Both the position numbers and the translations under genes were made by a program. Source: Welwitschia mirabilis (Eukaryota; Gnetophyta; Gnetopsida; Welwitschiales). From it: DNA of 30,283 nucleotides. The notes beneath the pieces were generated by a model that saw nothing but the letters and a program-made list of their open reading frames with translations, made no database searches and was not told the origin of the DNA. Positions 20,853-30,283 of this stretch are shown one piece after another; position 1 is the first letter of the stretch, and each line of letters starts with the position of its first letter. Where the stretch lies: positions 230,377,208-230,407,490 of the forward strand of contig JBOZIK010000001.1 of NCBI GenBank assembly GCA_051453625.1. The letters are read 5' to 3'.

Positions 20853-22598
20853 ATAGGATTAACAACCCTAGAAGGGGAGAATAGGATTAAAAAATTTAAT
20901 AGAATAACTTCACAAATATAAATGTACTTGAAATGAATACTAAAAAATTATGAAAATGAAACTAAAACTATTTTGAAAAGGTAAAGAATAGAAAGCATAG
21001 AAATACCAATGAGAAACATACAATATTTATAGTAGTTCAGGAAACCTCTTACTCCACTTTTGATGATTAGCTTTTATGCAAGTCTGATCTAGATCTCTAT
21101 TAATTTCTTTTTAGGTATTTTAGATCCACTTATAACCTTTACAATTAAACTTTTGTGAGGCTCAATCTCAACCTTTTGCAAGTAAGTGAAGCAATGATAA
21201 TGATGTGCTGAAATGCATATGATTCTTCTAATCTTTAGCTTAAGAATAGTAATGCTATACTACTTGAGAAAATGGTATAATCTGAATACATATAATGTAA
21301 CTGACTTGAACAACTATATAGTGATAATTACAACTTTTAATTCGATTTTGATTAGGTAGAAAGAATGCCAATGAGTACAACAAACCTTTCCCAATATTTA
21401 AAAATGATACCATGATTTTAACTCTTGAAAAATATATAGTGGAAGACTTTTAGGATTTTTATAAGTAAAAAGATCTTCCATCAGATAAAAAGGGGGCTTG
21501 TAATGGCTAAAAAAGATCCATTTATATCATGACCAGTTAACCCCTCAAAAGTCTAGTTGACCCCATCTAGTGTCATCACTGAAGTTGGTCATACTCATAT
21601 TCTTTTGATCAACCCCTATTACTTATAGCTTCATGTCTGATTGACTCCTCAGGGTCTGATTGATTGATTATCCAGTCACCACCTTGTTAAAAAAAAATTG
21701 CAACACTATTTTCTACTCTAGGTTCAGTTGACCTCATAAATGTCTAATTGACCCTTTGCTTACAAAGAATGAATACCACTTTAGATTTGGTTGACCCCTT
21801 AAGAATCTAGTTAACACATTGATGATTGGCTGTGAAAGTCTAATATTCAAGTCTAGTTGATCCCTCATGTGTTAAATTTACCTATTGGCAAGTGGCTGAG
21901 AAGTATTAGATGCATAGATCTAGTCGAGTCCTCATATGTTTAGTTGATCCCTTTGAATTTGGTTCATTTCTATGTAAGCTTTAGGTGCCGTTGATCCTTA
22001 AGAATCCGCTTAACTCCATACTAGGTATAAAAACTGGCAAGTTCTTATTCAATTATGACAAATTATTTTAGCATCTGACCTATAATGATTAATATTTTTT
22101 GCACAATATACAACATGTTCTACTAAAAAGAAAATATTACTTTGATATCAAATTGGCAAATAATAATAACTCAATAATATACCCTTTGACATTGATGGAA
22201 AACTTATTCTTAATTGAAAATATTAATTTTAAGAAAATATCCTTCTTAGAAAATGCCCATTACATTTGCAAGTAATATTGAACAATTATATCAAATGAGA
22301 CAATTTTAAAGAGTTTCTAATTTATGCTATAACTAAAACAATTTATAGTACAATTTGTAAGACATGTAATTTTCAAAATATTTATGACCAAAAACATTTT
22401 TGATTAAGAATTAACTAACCAAGATTTAATAAAAATTATAGTTCATGAATAAATGGATGTGCACTAAAAAATAAGAGGTAGAGATGATAATAAAATTTAA
22501 TTTTTATTACTAAATGTTAAAAATTATAATAAAAAATGCTCATCAAGAGTAGTTATAACTTAACAAAGTAGCATGAACAAATAATGCATAACTAACTA
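20853..22598 (-). mobile_element. Putative 3' LTR region of the Sire-like element
   Basis: This is the non-coding stretch between the candidate polypurine tract (22601-22613) and the junction with chromovirus LTR B. It contains CCCTAGAAGGGGAGAATAGG at the outer end. TTTATAGTAGTTCAGGAAAC and CTTACTCCACTT (about 21028-21060) look like a decayed form of a TAGTGGTTCGG...CTACTCCA block that I associate with plant LTRs from memory. The exact LTR ends are not certain, and no second copy is in the window. Confidence 0.4.
21533..22020. repeat. 66-bp tandem module with GTTGACC cores
   Basis: GTTGACC-like cores occur at 21536, 21607 (reduced), 21639, 21727, 21790, 21856, 21923 and 21990. The last five are 63, 66, 67 and 67 bases apart. 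Each core is followed by CCTCA or CTTAA and then a second half such as TCTAGTTGACC about 20 bases on. Two related motifs occur at about 23896-23935 on the far side of the envelope-like ORF. CTAGTTGAC may be a CpG-decayed CCGGTCGAC. Confidence 0.65.
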
Positions 22599-22600
22599 AG

Positions 22601-22613
22601 TCTCCTCCATTTA
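22601..22613 (-). other. Candidate polypurine tract of the Sire-like element
   Basis: The minus strand reads AAATGGAGGAGA after TTGATATT, resembling the TTGATGTCAAAGGGGGAGA motif at the 3' end of Sire-type elements. It lies about 130 bases past the end of the envelope-like ORF. Confidence 0.4.
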
Positions 22614-22739
22614 ATATCAATGACAAAGAAGAGAAGAGACACAAAAAAAAATATTTCATAAAAACATAAGTAAGGAAAGAAGACCAATCAGATTCCTTAA
22701 CTTCTTCTTCCTCTTCCTTTTATTTAGTAGTCTTTTGCA

Positions 22740-23713
22740 CTAATCTTCTAGCTTCTCTAAAGTATCTGCAATCTCATACATAGTAATGATCAAAGATTCT
22801 TTCATATGCCTGATATAGAAGTCTATTTGCCTTAGGTATGAAAGAGTCTTCTCTAGTAAGGCTTGCTTGGGAGAAGGCGATTTTGAGGATATCTTAGAAT
22901 CTACAAAGACATGCATGTGAGATAATGTCACATACTCATGGCTAACATGGGGTTAAGGGTTTCTAGCTTTGGTTAAAACTAGACTCTATTACAAAAATAG
23001 ATGTTAACAATTAACACTGAGTAAGGTAGAGCTCTAGTTTTATGATACTCTAACTAAGAAATCATATTCTTTAGTATGATGGAAAGGGCATTAATAAAGT
23101 GTTTTATTTCTAACAAGTCTACCAAATATGCCTTATAGTTGGAGGTCTCATCATGATGATCAATCGAAGATAAGAAATTATAGGTAAATACCAAATGCAA
23201 AGACCTATACTTTAGGGTAAGAAGAGAAGTAGAAAGGGTGGTCTTCCACCTATGAAACTTATCATAACATTTCTTTATTACCTCTTATTTGTCTTCCATG
23301 TAGTCATGAATAGGCCAAGATTCCTTGTAGTCTTCATTTGAAATATTAGTAATGGCAGTAATCTAGTTTGTAGTAATCCTCATCTTCTCCCCCAAACCTA
23401 GGGTTTTCATGGTTTCATTATTTGCATCATAAGAGGCATCGTAGTAGAACATCCTAGTGAGAAAAGGATAGGCAAGTCCTAAAACATTAAGAAAGTAGGA
23501 AAGATCTAGATCTTGTAAACATTGCACCACATCTCTAAGTTCCTTGAGCTTTGTAGTAGTAATAGCCCTTTCTTAGTATATTGGCTTCCTCTTAAACTTC
23601 TCAAAGAACTTGCCTAAATCTTCTTTAGACATTTCTTAGTGGAAATATAAAGGGTCTCTACTGTCTATCTCTTTTTAGCAGCTTTTGGAGGGACCTTCAA
23701 CCATTGCAACCAT
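22740..23713 (-). pseudogene. Envelope-like / putative plant transposon ORF remnant
   Basis: The minus strand carries an old ORF from the ATG at 23713 (or 23704) to the TAG at 22740. It reads EIDSRDPLYFH, stop, EMSKEDLGKFFEKFKRK, stop-containing ERAI, LGLAYPFLTRMFYYDASYD, LKYRSLHLVFTYNFLSSIDHH and ALPYSVLI. These blocks match the plant proteins annotated as envelope-like or putative plant transposon protein (Pfam PF20167, from memory), including the YP.L.R.FY and ALPYG motifs. The open tail at 22931-22740 is coiled-coil-like (LEKTLSYLRQIDFYIRHMKE). At least six TAA/TAG stops and one frameshift before the tail break it. Its role in living elements is unknown. Position after copia pol supports the Sire assignment. 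Confidence 0.62.
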
Positions 23714-24079
23714 GTGGCAGCAGCTTAAAGATAAGAAAAACCTAAAAGAAAAACTAGACCTGAAGGACACAGGTGGCTAGAAGACAATGAAAAGGGTTTG
23801 GACATTACTAGATTTTAAAGAGAAGTGTGATTAGGTAAGATTTGATAAATAAATTTGATCCACTACCAAATCTGTCATACTGTAATCTTGTAGGTTTCGT
23901 TGACTGATTTGAGGTCTAGTCAACTCGTCGAAATGTAAGTCATAGCAATTTAAGATCCAAGTAACTAGGATTTTAGTCTGATTGGCTAATCACATTTGCT
24001 CAATTAAATTTTTGATCTAGTTAACTACCTTGCAATTAGCTAAAGGACAGAGATATAACTCCCAATTCATTACAAAGAT
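23714..24079 (-). other. Spacer between copia pol and envelope-like ORF
   Basis: No domain is seen. TTCGTTGACTGATTTGAGGTC and TAGTCAACTCGTCG at about 23896-23935 recall the GTTGACC modules at 21533-22020, partly in inverted order. Confidence 0.45.
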
Positions 24080-24903
24080 AAAGAAAATTATCAAATTTAT
24101 GTGTTTAGTGAAGATATCAACAAGTTAACAATTTGTACTAATAAAATTCATAGAAATCTTTACTTTTTCAACTTGATCTCTAAGTAAATGATGTCTTAGT
24201 TAAATTTGTTTAGTTCTAAAATGTTAAACAATATTTTTAGAAATATTTATTACACTAGTATTATCATAGAAAATATAAATCTATTCAAAAATTACACCAA
24301 TGTCCTTTAACATTTCCTTCATGTAAAGAAGACGAGCACAACTATTCCCTACTGCTATATACTCATCTTCTGTAGTTAAAAGGAAAATAGAGTTTTTTTT
24401 TTTACCATTCCATTTCACTAAGCATAATCCTAATATAAAGTAATTACTACTTATTTTTTTTAATCATCCTTACACTCAGCCCAATCTACATCACTAAATC
24501 TTGCAAAATTAAAAGATGTCTTAGTTGGCTATCATAATCCAAAATCATATGTCCCTTTTATATATCTTATTATTCTTTATATTGCTTGTAGTTGTAATTA
24601 TTTTGGTTGGGTTTGATATCTTGCACATACACAAATACTAAACATAATATTGGGTTTACTTATAGTTAGATATAACAAACTTCCAATCATAATTATATAA
24701 AATGTCTAATCTACTATTTTTCCATCTTCATCTAGACTTACTTTACAAGAAGTTGATATAGGAGTATCAGTTGTTTTAGTATTTTCCAATCTAAATCATT
24801 TGATTAAATCTTTTGCATATTTAGAATAAGAAATAAAAGTTCCATTCTTTAATTGCTTGATCTGTAATCAAAGAAATATTCTAACTTCACCAAGGATGCT
24901 CAT
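24080..24903 (-). pseudogene. Ty1/copia reverse transcriptase end and RNase H remnant
   Basis: The minus strand from 24903 reads MSILGEVRIFL, stop, LQIKQLKNGTFISYSKYAKD, then TDTPISTSCKVSLDEDGK, MIGSLLYLTISKPNIMFSIC, CARYQTQPK and YIKGTYDFGL, matching the copia RT thumb and connection. The RNase H part reads TTEDEYIAVGNSCARLLYMK, FYDNTSVINISKN, stop, HFRTKQI, stop, LRHHLLRDQVEK and LVDIFTKHINL. These are hallmark Ty1/copia blocks, closest to the Sire/Oryco type (SCAQ..WMKQ, DNTSAINISKN). Most stops replace Gln. The reading breaks exactly at 24903, where another element's LTR begins, so the catalytic upstream part of RT is absent. Confidence 0.92.
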
Positions 24904-25149
24904 TGTTGATGCTAATTTGTAGGAATTTAATGGTGTATTTGAAGTACTTTTGCAGGACATTTATATAGGTTTACATGCAATTCTACTGATTATAGAAAGA
25001 TGATAAGATGATCACAAAAAGATGTAATTATTGGCATAATTAGAGGCATTTTAGGCATGTTCAGATACTTAGCATATTGAAGGAAGACTAATGGTGAAAA
25101 AGAATGATTTACTCTACTTGAAGAGCTTAATAGAGGTGTTTTTTCCTAC

Positions 25150-25177
25150 TATCATCCCTACAATAGTTAGGATGATA
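25150..25177. repeat. Hairpin in gypsy LTR U3
   Basis: TATCATCC (25150-25157) pairs with GGATGATA (25170-25177) across a 12-base loop. A further copy of GGATGATAGT at 25310-25319 can pair with ACTATCATCC at 25148-25157. The region 25140-25340 is richer in G+C than most of the window. Confidence 0.5.
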
Positions 25178-25506
25178 ATATTACTACTTACTATGGTAGT
25201 TGCACATGTAGCATAACACATGCAACACATGATGGCCTGGAATGTGTCATCTCCTATGCCACCCCACGACATGTAGGACGACAACACTCACATGGGCAAA
25301 AAGATAGGAGGATGATAGTGGGGCATGGATACATGTGATACATGGTGACATTCCCTATGTCATCCTAATGATAGATGGAACAATAGCTATTTTTGCGTGT
25401 TCTAAAATAAATATCATTGTAAATGGGGTCAAGTAACCTATGTGGGTTTCTAGGGTTTGCTTCACCAACATCTAGAGTTACAATTCTAAAATTTTCATTA
25501 TAACAC

Positions 25507-25514
25507 TATAAATA
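25507..25514 (+). promoter_or_regulatory. TATA box of the second gypsy LTR
   Basis: TATAAATA in the context CACTATAAATACCC, about 600 bases into the LTR. It is the likely transcription signal of the element, pointing rightward. Confidence 0.6.
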
Positions 25515-26160
25515 CCCTTTCCTCATTCACTTCCAAACCATCTTTTATACTTGATATACTTGTGACAAAAGTTTAAAGGATAATAAATCCATCCAATAGC
25601 TATAAAAAGGGGTTTCCTTGGTATTAGACCGAGTCTCTTTTATTAAGGTATTGTTATCTTATTGTAAGTGGATGTAAGGTTCTTTGAATCAATACAAATA
25701 CTTTTTTTATTCCAATTCTGTCAATGTCTCTTATGGTTTAAGTTAGTCATAGTTAAGTGACAATTCTATGATTTATTTAGATCATGAGGGCAAACTTTAT
25801 TAAGGTTAACCTTGAATAATTTCGGTTTGTATTTCAATTCCATATTGCATGTTTCATATTCTACTTGGTAGATCTCATAGTTTATGTTGGCTAAGAATTA
25901 GTTTAATGCTCTTATTAATTAACTTAAATTATAGGAAGGATAGTCTTTATGACAGAAAGGCTAGAAGCTAGCCCTTATAACCAAAGGATTAGGAACCAAA
26001 AGAATTCAATTTATTTCCATTTTTATTTACTTACATTTCATCTCTATTCATTTGCATTGCATTTACTTTATTATTTACTTTTATTTAGTGAAAGATAAAA
26101 GACTAAAAATACCTTTGGAAATCAATTCTGTAAGTCTGATTCTAATATCTTCATTGGGAT

Positions 26161-26619
26161 NNNNNNNNNNNNNNNNNNNNNNNNNNNNNNNNNNNNNNNN
26201 NNNNNNNNNNNNNNNNNNNNNNNNNNNNNNNNNNNNNNNNNNNNNNNNNNNNNNNNNNNNNNNNNNNNNNNNNNNNNNNNNNNNNNNNNNNNNNNNNNNN
26301 NNNNNNNNNNNNNNNNNNNNNNNNNNNNNNNNNNNNNNNNNNNNNNNNNNNNNNNNNNNNNNNNNNNNNNNNNNNNNNNNNNNNNNNNNNNNNNNNNNNN
26401 NNNNNNNNNNNNNNNNNNNNNNNNNNNNNNNNNNNNNNNNNNNNNNNNNNNNNNNNNNNNNNNNNNNNNNNNNNNNNNNNNNNNNNNNNNNNNNNNNNNN
26501 NNNNNNNNNNNNNNNNNNNNNNNNNNNNNNNNNNNNNNNNNNNNNNNNNNNNNNNNNNNNNNNNNNNNNNNNNNNNNNNNNNNNNNNNNNNNNNNNNNNN
26601 NNNNNNNNNNNNNNNNNNN
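26161..26619. other. Assembly gap (459 N)
   Basis: Only N bases; frames drawn across it are meaningless. Confidence 1.
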
Positions 26620-26738
26620 TGGGATTATGACATTTAGGTTAACTCCCATCTATACTAGTGTGTGTTTTCTGCAAGTTATATAATTTTCTAATTTACTTAA
26701 AGGACTTCAATATTGCATAAATTCACCCCGCAAAATTT

Positions 26739-26756
26739 TGACACCATTGTCAGAGA
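26739..26756 (+). other. Primer binding site, Tat/Athila type
   Basis: TGACACCATTGTCAGAGA. The standard site in this group is TGGCGCCGTTGTCGGGGA. All five differences are G-to-A, and three of them remove CpG sites. It fixes the element's plus orientation and the end of its 5' LTR. Confidence 0.82.
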
Positions 26757-27539
26757 AGGCCACAAGAAGTTAAGAGGATTATTATTATTCAGATAACTAT
26801 CTTGAATTTTTTTCAGATTATTTATCTGAATTAATGCTCTATTTATAATATAGTTTAAGGTAGAATTGTTACTAAAAAATTTTATTTTCCATTATTTTTT
26901 ATGGATCCTGTCATTCTCTTTATTATCTCAATGACATAGGACATAATAGTTCTAAAATTTTGAATTTATTTTCTGTTTTTGCAATTTTTCTCCTGCTCAC
27001 AATTTTGTAATAAAACTATTATCTTATATGTCATTTACATGATAGGCTAGATGACAATCTTAGTTTCAGTAATCTTTTCTTTCTAAAATTTTTAGAGTTT
27101 AGTTTTTCTATGATCGTTGTTCCCCTTGTTGTTTTCACGATCAAATGGATGACAGTCCATTACATTTCATTTTGATTTTTATTTACTATTTATACATATA
27201 AGGATATAAAGAATTTTGGTAAAAAGATAAAATATTAGCCAATAACGAACTGGATTAATAGAAACATTAGAAAGGAATTATTTGAATTTAAAACAAAATT
27301 TGAGGTATGATCAACACATATATGCAAATTCTAAGATTTCTTTTTTCTATTTCAAATTAGATTTTATTTTCTCTTTATAGTCAATTTATAGCAATGATTT
27401 CACATCTTTTAAGTATTAAGAAATAGTAATTTTAAATGATGAAATATCTAAGAGAGGAAAACTTGATCTTTATTGTGTACTTATCTTTCTTACCATCTTG
27501 AATTAAAATTCTCTTATTTCATTCTTCTCACTTGCTTCA
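26757..27539 (+). other. Untranslated leader of the second gypsy element
   Basis: AT-rich sequence between the PBS and the first coding-like frame. It begins AGGCCACAAGAAG, usual after this type of PBS. GATAGGCTAGATGACAAT and GATCAAATGGATGACAGT are two similar phrases near 27040 and 27138. No gene is seen. Confidence 0.5.
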
Positions 27540-28608
27540 ATGAATAGTACTAGAAGAACCATTACAGAACTTCTTTCTGAAAGTAGAAAAAACTTGCAAA
27601 ATCATGAGGACATTAGTAAGAAAACACTTCTAGAAATCTTTACCAAAAAAGGAAGACCATCACAAAATCATGTTAAGAATAGGAGTTGGGCTCCTTCTTC
27701 TTTTCAACCTACTTATTCTTTCCCCTTTTCTTTTCAAATCTCATATAGACATGATGATGAAGATACTCATATTTTTGGAATTCCACCTCATTTAAACAAA
27801 CTTCTTACAATCATCTTTATTGATCTCAATCATCTTCAATACATTACTGCTAAGAAGAACCATCTTACATCAACTACTATGAGGAAGAAAAATATTCATT
27901 AAGAGAAATTATTAGTGAAATAACGAAGAACCAAGAAAACACTAGTAAGAACTTTCGAAAAATTAGTTAAAAACTTATAATAATCACTATTACATATTCA
28001 AGGATCTTTTACAATACAACATTTTGACAACTATCCTACTTTGTCCTACCTTGAGAAAAATGAAGAAAACTTAGAAACAAATAATGATAATTCTAGTTTT
28101 CAACTTGAAGATGAAATTTTGGATCAAACTTCAACTTCTTACACATTAGGAGATAAGAAAAAGAGATACAATAACACTACAACTTAATGTTTCAATAATT
28201 ACAATGAAGATAACCATTCATTAGATGATGATATTGAGGTATTAGATTATATCCCTGCTATTTATTTACTATTAGATAATCAAGGAGAGGAATCCAATCA
28301 TGAGAAAAATAAAAACGTTTTAATCAATGATGAATATGATGCTCTTATTTCTCTTGACAATCGTTTTGATGAATAAAATCATTTAGAGAATGAAAGTCAA
28401 TCAATGATAAGTAAAGTGTAGAAATAATTCAAACACATAATGACATAGATACTAGTGAAGAAATTGAAATCAATGAAGGACCTATAGAGATTCATTCAAA
28501 CTTCATAGAGAATAGACTTGTTCATTCTACATATATTTCTACATTCTCCTCATCTATGCCTTCATGTACAATTTTAAATCACATCCTTCCCTCCACTCCT
28601 CCTTCTAC
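27540..28608 (+). pseudogene. Decayed acidic reading frame after the PBS, unrecognised
   Basis: An ATG at 27540 opens a 120-codon frame, beginning MNSTRRTITELLSESRKNLQ. Coding-like composition then moves to another frame before its stop at 27902: EEPSYINYYEEEKYSLREII and SEITKNQENTSKNF. It continues with YPTLSYLEKNEENLETNNDN, FQLEDEILDQTSTSYTLGDK, IEVLDYIPAIYLLLDNQGEE and NDEYDALISLDNRFDE. In a further frame, IIQTHNDIDTSEEIEINEGP leads into the gap. The protein was rich in Asp, Glu, Asn and Ser. By position it is a gag-region ORF or the extra ORF that precedes gag in Ogre-type elements, but I recognise no capsid or zinc-knuckle motif. Confidence 0.45.
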
Positions 28609-29383
28609 NNNNNNNNNNNNNNNNNNNNNNNNNNNNNNNNNNNNNNNNNNNNNNNNNNNNNNNNNNNNNNNNNNNNNNNNNNNNNNNNNNNNNNNNNNNN
28701 NNNNNNNNNNNNNNNNNNNNNNNNNNNNNNNNNNNNNNNNNNNNNNNNNNNNNNNNNNNNNNNNNNNNNNNNNNNNNNNNNNNNNNNNNNNNNNNNNNNN
28801 NNNNNNNNNNNNNNNNNNNNNNNNNNNNNNNNNNNNNNNNNNNNNNNNNNNNNNNNNNNNNNNNNNNNNNNNNNNNNNNNNNNNNNNNNNNNNNNNNNNN
28901 NNNNNNNNNNNNNNNNNNNNNNNNNNNNNNNNNNNNNNNNNNNNNNNNNNNNNNNNNNNNNNNNNNNNNNNNNNNNNNNNNNNNNNNNNNNNNNNNNNNN
29001 NNNNNNNNNNNNNNNNNNNNNNNNNNNNNNNNNNNNNNNNNNNNNNNNNNNNNNNNNNNNNNNNNNNNNNNNNNNNNNNNNNNNNNNNNNNNNNNNNNNN
29101 NNNNNNNNNNNNNNNNNNNNNNNNNNNNNNNNNNNNNNNNNNNNNNNNNNNNNNNNNNNNNNNNNNNNNNNNNNNNNNNNNNNNNNNNNNNNNNNNNNNN
29201 NNNNNNNNNNNNNNNNNNNNNNNNNNNNNNNNNNNNNNNNNNNNNNNNNNNNNNNNNNNNNNNNNNNNNNNNNNNNNNNNNNNNNNNNNNNNNNNNNNNN
29301 NNNNNNNNNNNNNNNNNNNNNNNNNNNNNNNNNNNNNNNNNNNNNNNNNNNNNNNNNNNNNNNNNNNNNNNNNNNNNNNNNNN
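28609..29383. other. Assembly gap (775 N)
   Basis: Only N bases. The apparent 328- and 357-residue frames over it are not real, and the frames on either side cannot be joined because the gap length may be nominal. Confidence 1.
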
Positions 29384-30000
29384 CCTTTACATTACCTCAT
29401 AACCTTGATGATTATAATCTTTCTCCATCTCTTCCAATTATACCTTCATATAATTCTCAAAACCATATTCATTTTCTTAATTTTCATAACATCCAACAGT
29501 TCAAAAATTCTATTTCTCCTATATCTCAATCTCTTCCCTTTAAATCTTGATGTAATATTCAAAATAACATTTATTATTTTTCTATTGAGTTCACTGTACC
29601 TTTTGCTTTTAATGATTATTCTTTTTTAAAGTTTAACTTGGAATATCTTGGAATTTGACATTAGGATAAGCCTTATCTTCTTGGTGATAATTCATGCCTA
29701 AAGTTAAATCTTAAGGAGTTTCTCAATCTCATTAAACATTCTCAAAAACCCTTAAAGATTTCTTGGATTCATTCTTTTAGTAGTATCTTGAATGAATTAT
29801 ATAATGATATTCATGCTTTATACTATTATCATAAGAGATTATTTGTCAATGAAATCTATCACTTCTTTATATCTTATTTCAATTTTGAAAATTATGCTAT
29901 TAAAGTTTTATCATTTTACTTTTTCTATCTCTACTTAATTTTACTTCAAAATTATTGCATGCTTTTAATATTTTTATCAATTGATTTCTATTTGGTTTGA
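29384..30000 (+). pseudogene. Decayed Ser/Pro/Asn-rich frame, unrecognised
   Basis: The plus strand reads FTLPHNLDDYNLSPSLPIIP and QFKNSISPISQSLPFKS, then a TGA at 29548-29550. The same frame continues CNIQNNIYYFSIEFTVPFAF, NLEYLGI, two stops, DKPYLLGDNSCLKLNLKEFL, NLIKHSQKPLKISWIHSF and LNELYNDIHALYYYHKRLF, closing at 30000. The three internal stops (TGA, TGA, TAG) fit lost Arg and Trp or Gln codons. It is probably the continuation of the ORF left of the gap. I cannot assign it to a domain; conserved-looking aromatic segments suggest a folded part after a low-complexity start. Confidence 0.42.
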
Positions 30001-30283
30001 CCCTTATTTTTCCAAACAATATAATACCCAAGTGCCCTTTTTACATAACTAGTTAAACTTCTCAATGATTAAGTTTTTATCTTTTAGAAAAAGTACATCT
30101 TAAAATGGCTTAGTTGAAACCTTCAACTTGGAAACTTGGGCAATTCAGAAGTTAATGGATGAAAAGGTTAAGAATCATTAAAATATCTATTGACTAATCT
30201 TGAATATAATAAAATCACTTGTATTAGAATTTTTCCCCTACCGCTATCTAAATTCTTCTTTAGTCGATTCTTTTGGTAAATGT
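30001..30283. other. Window end, no gene seen
   Basis: AT-rich continuation of the gypsy internal region; no frame of note to the right edge. Confidence 0.4.

Larger units (their letters stand above)
20853..24903 (-). mobile_element. Decayed Sire-like Ty1/copia retrotransposon, 3' part
   Basis: Read on the minus strand: copia RT/RNase H (24903-24080), a spacer, an envelope-like ORF (23713-22740), then a non-coding end to about 20853. A copia pol followed by an envelope-like ORF is the layout of the Sire lineage. The minus-strand end reads CTCCCCTTCTAGGGTTGTTAA, resembling the C-rich CCCCCTCTAG ends of plant Sire LTRs. The element is nested in chromovirus LTR B. Its 5' half is separated from it by the gypsy LTR that starts at 24904. 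Confidence 0.7.
24904..26732 (+). mobile_element. 5' LTR of a second Ty3/gypsy element
   Basis: It starts TGTTGATGCTAATTTG directly after the copia RT frame breaks, and ends CCCCGCA at 26732, seven bases before a Tat/Athila-type PBS. A TATAAATA box lies at 25507. A 459-base assembly gap interrupts it at 26161-26619. No open frame of note is present; the apparent long frames here consist of gap bases. The preceding CTCAT could be the target-site duplication. Confidence 0.7.

Noticed and set aside
21640-21670. GATTGATTGATT as a microsatellite of note
   Set aside because: Only two to three units, and part of the larger 66-bp module.
26052-26649. Frames of 175-192 codons on both strands
   Set aside because: They consist almost wholly of N bases in the gap at 26161-26619.
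28556-29629. Long open frames of 328-357 codons
   Set aside because: Most of their length is the assembly gap; only the ends are real sequence and their frames cannot be joined.
1-30283. CRISPR arrays, bacterial operons, phage or integron features
   Set aside because: No short regularly spaced identical repeats, ribosome-binding sites or compact gene arrangement; composition and content are those of plant retrotransposon-rich DNA.

Overview
This window reads as AT-rich intergenic heterochromatin of a flowering plant. By eye it is well under one third G+C, with very few CpG dinucleotides. I see no intact host gene, rRNA, tRNA or CRISPR array. Nearly everything recognisable is a decayed LTR retrotransposon, and the short open frames are mostly chance frames or fragments of broken polyproteins. 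The evidence for a plant is the combination of a Ty3/gypsy chromovirus with a chromodomain, a Sire-type Ty1/copia element with an envelope-like ORF, and a Tat/Athila-type primer binding site (PBS). The species cannot be named from this.

Layout. 1-3690: no gene; weak tandem repeats with a hairpin (about 815-1010 and 1151-1560), an (AT)n run, and a strong G-quadruplex motif on the minus strand at 3430-3459. 3690-8755, minus strand: a decayed Ty3/gypsy gag-pol read as gag, protease, reverse transcriptase, RNase H and integrase, with a candidate 5' LTR at 8894-10046. 10048-20852: a chromovirus in an internal-LTR-internal-LTR arrangement. Two directly repeated blocks (10048-13631 and 17216-20852) each carry an integrase/chromodomain tail followed by a roughly 1.77 kb LTR with a TATAAATA box. 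The first LTR is followed directly by an initiator-tRNA-Met type PBS at 13747. 20853-24903, minus strand: a Sire-like copia element, with an LTR-like end, a 66-bp tandem module, an envelope-like ORF and a copia RT/RNase H end. 24904-30283, plus strand: the 5' LTR, PBS and leader of a second Ty3/gypsy element, followed by a decayed acidic, Ser/Pro-rich reading frame that I cannot assign. Assembly gaps are at 26161-26619 and 28609-29383.

The elements are nested. The copia element interrupts the second chromovirus LTR, and the second gypsy LTR starts exactly where the copia reverse transcriptase frame breaks off. In the frames I followed, most in-frame stops fall where the family has Gln, Trp or Arg, and both PBSs differ from consensus only by C-to-T or G-to-A changes. 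This is the expected mark of long cytosine methylation and deamination. Nothing here looks able to transpose by itself, apart from whatever lies in the gaps or beyond the right edge.
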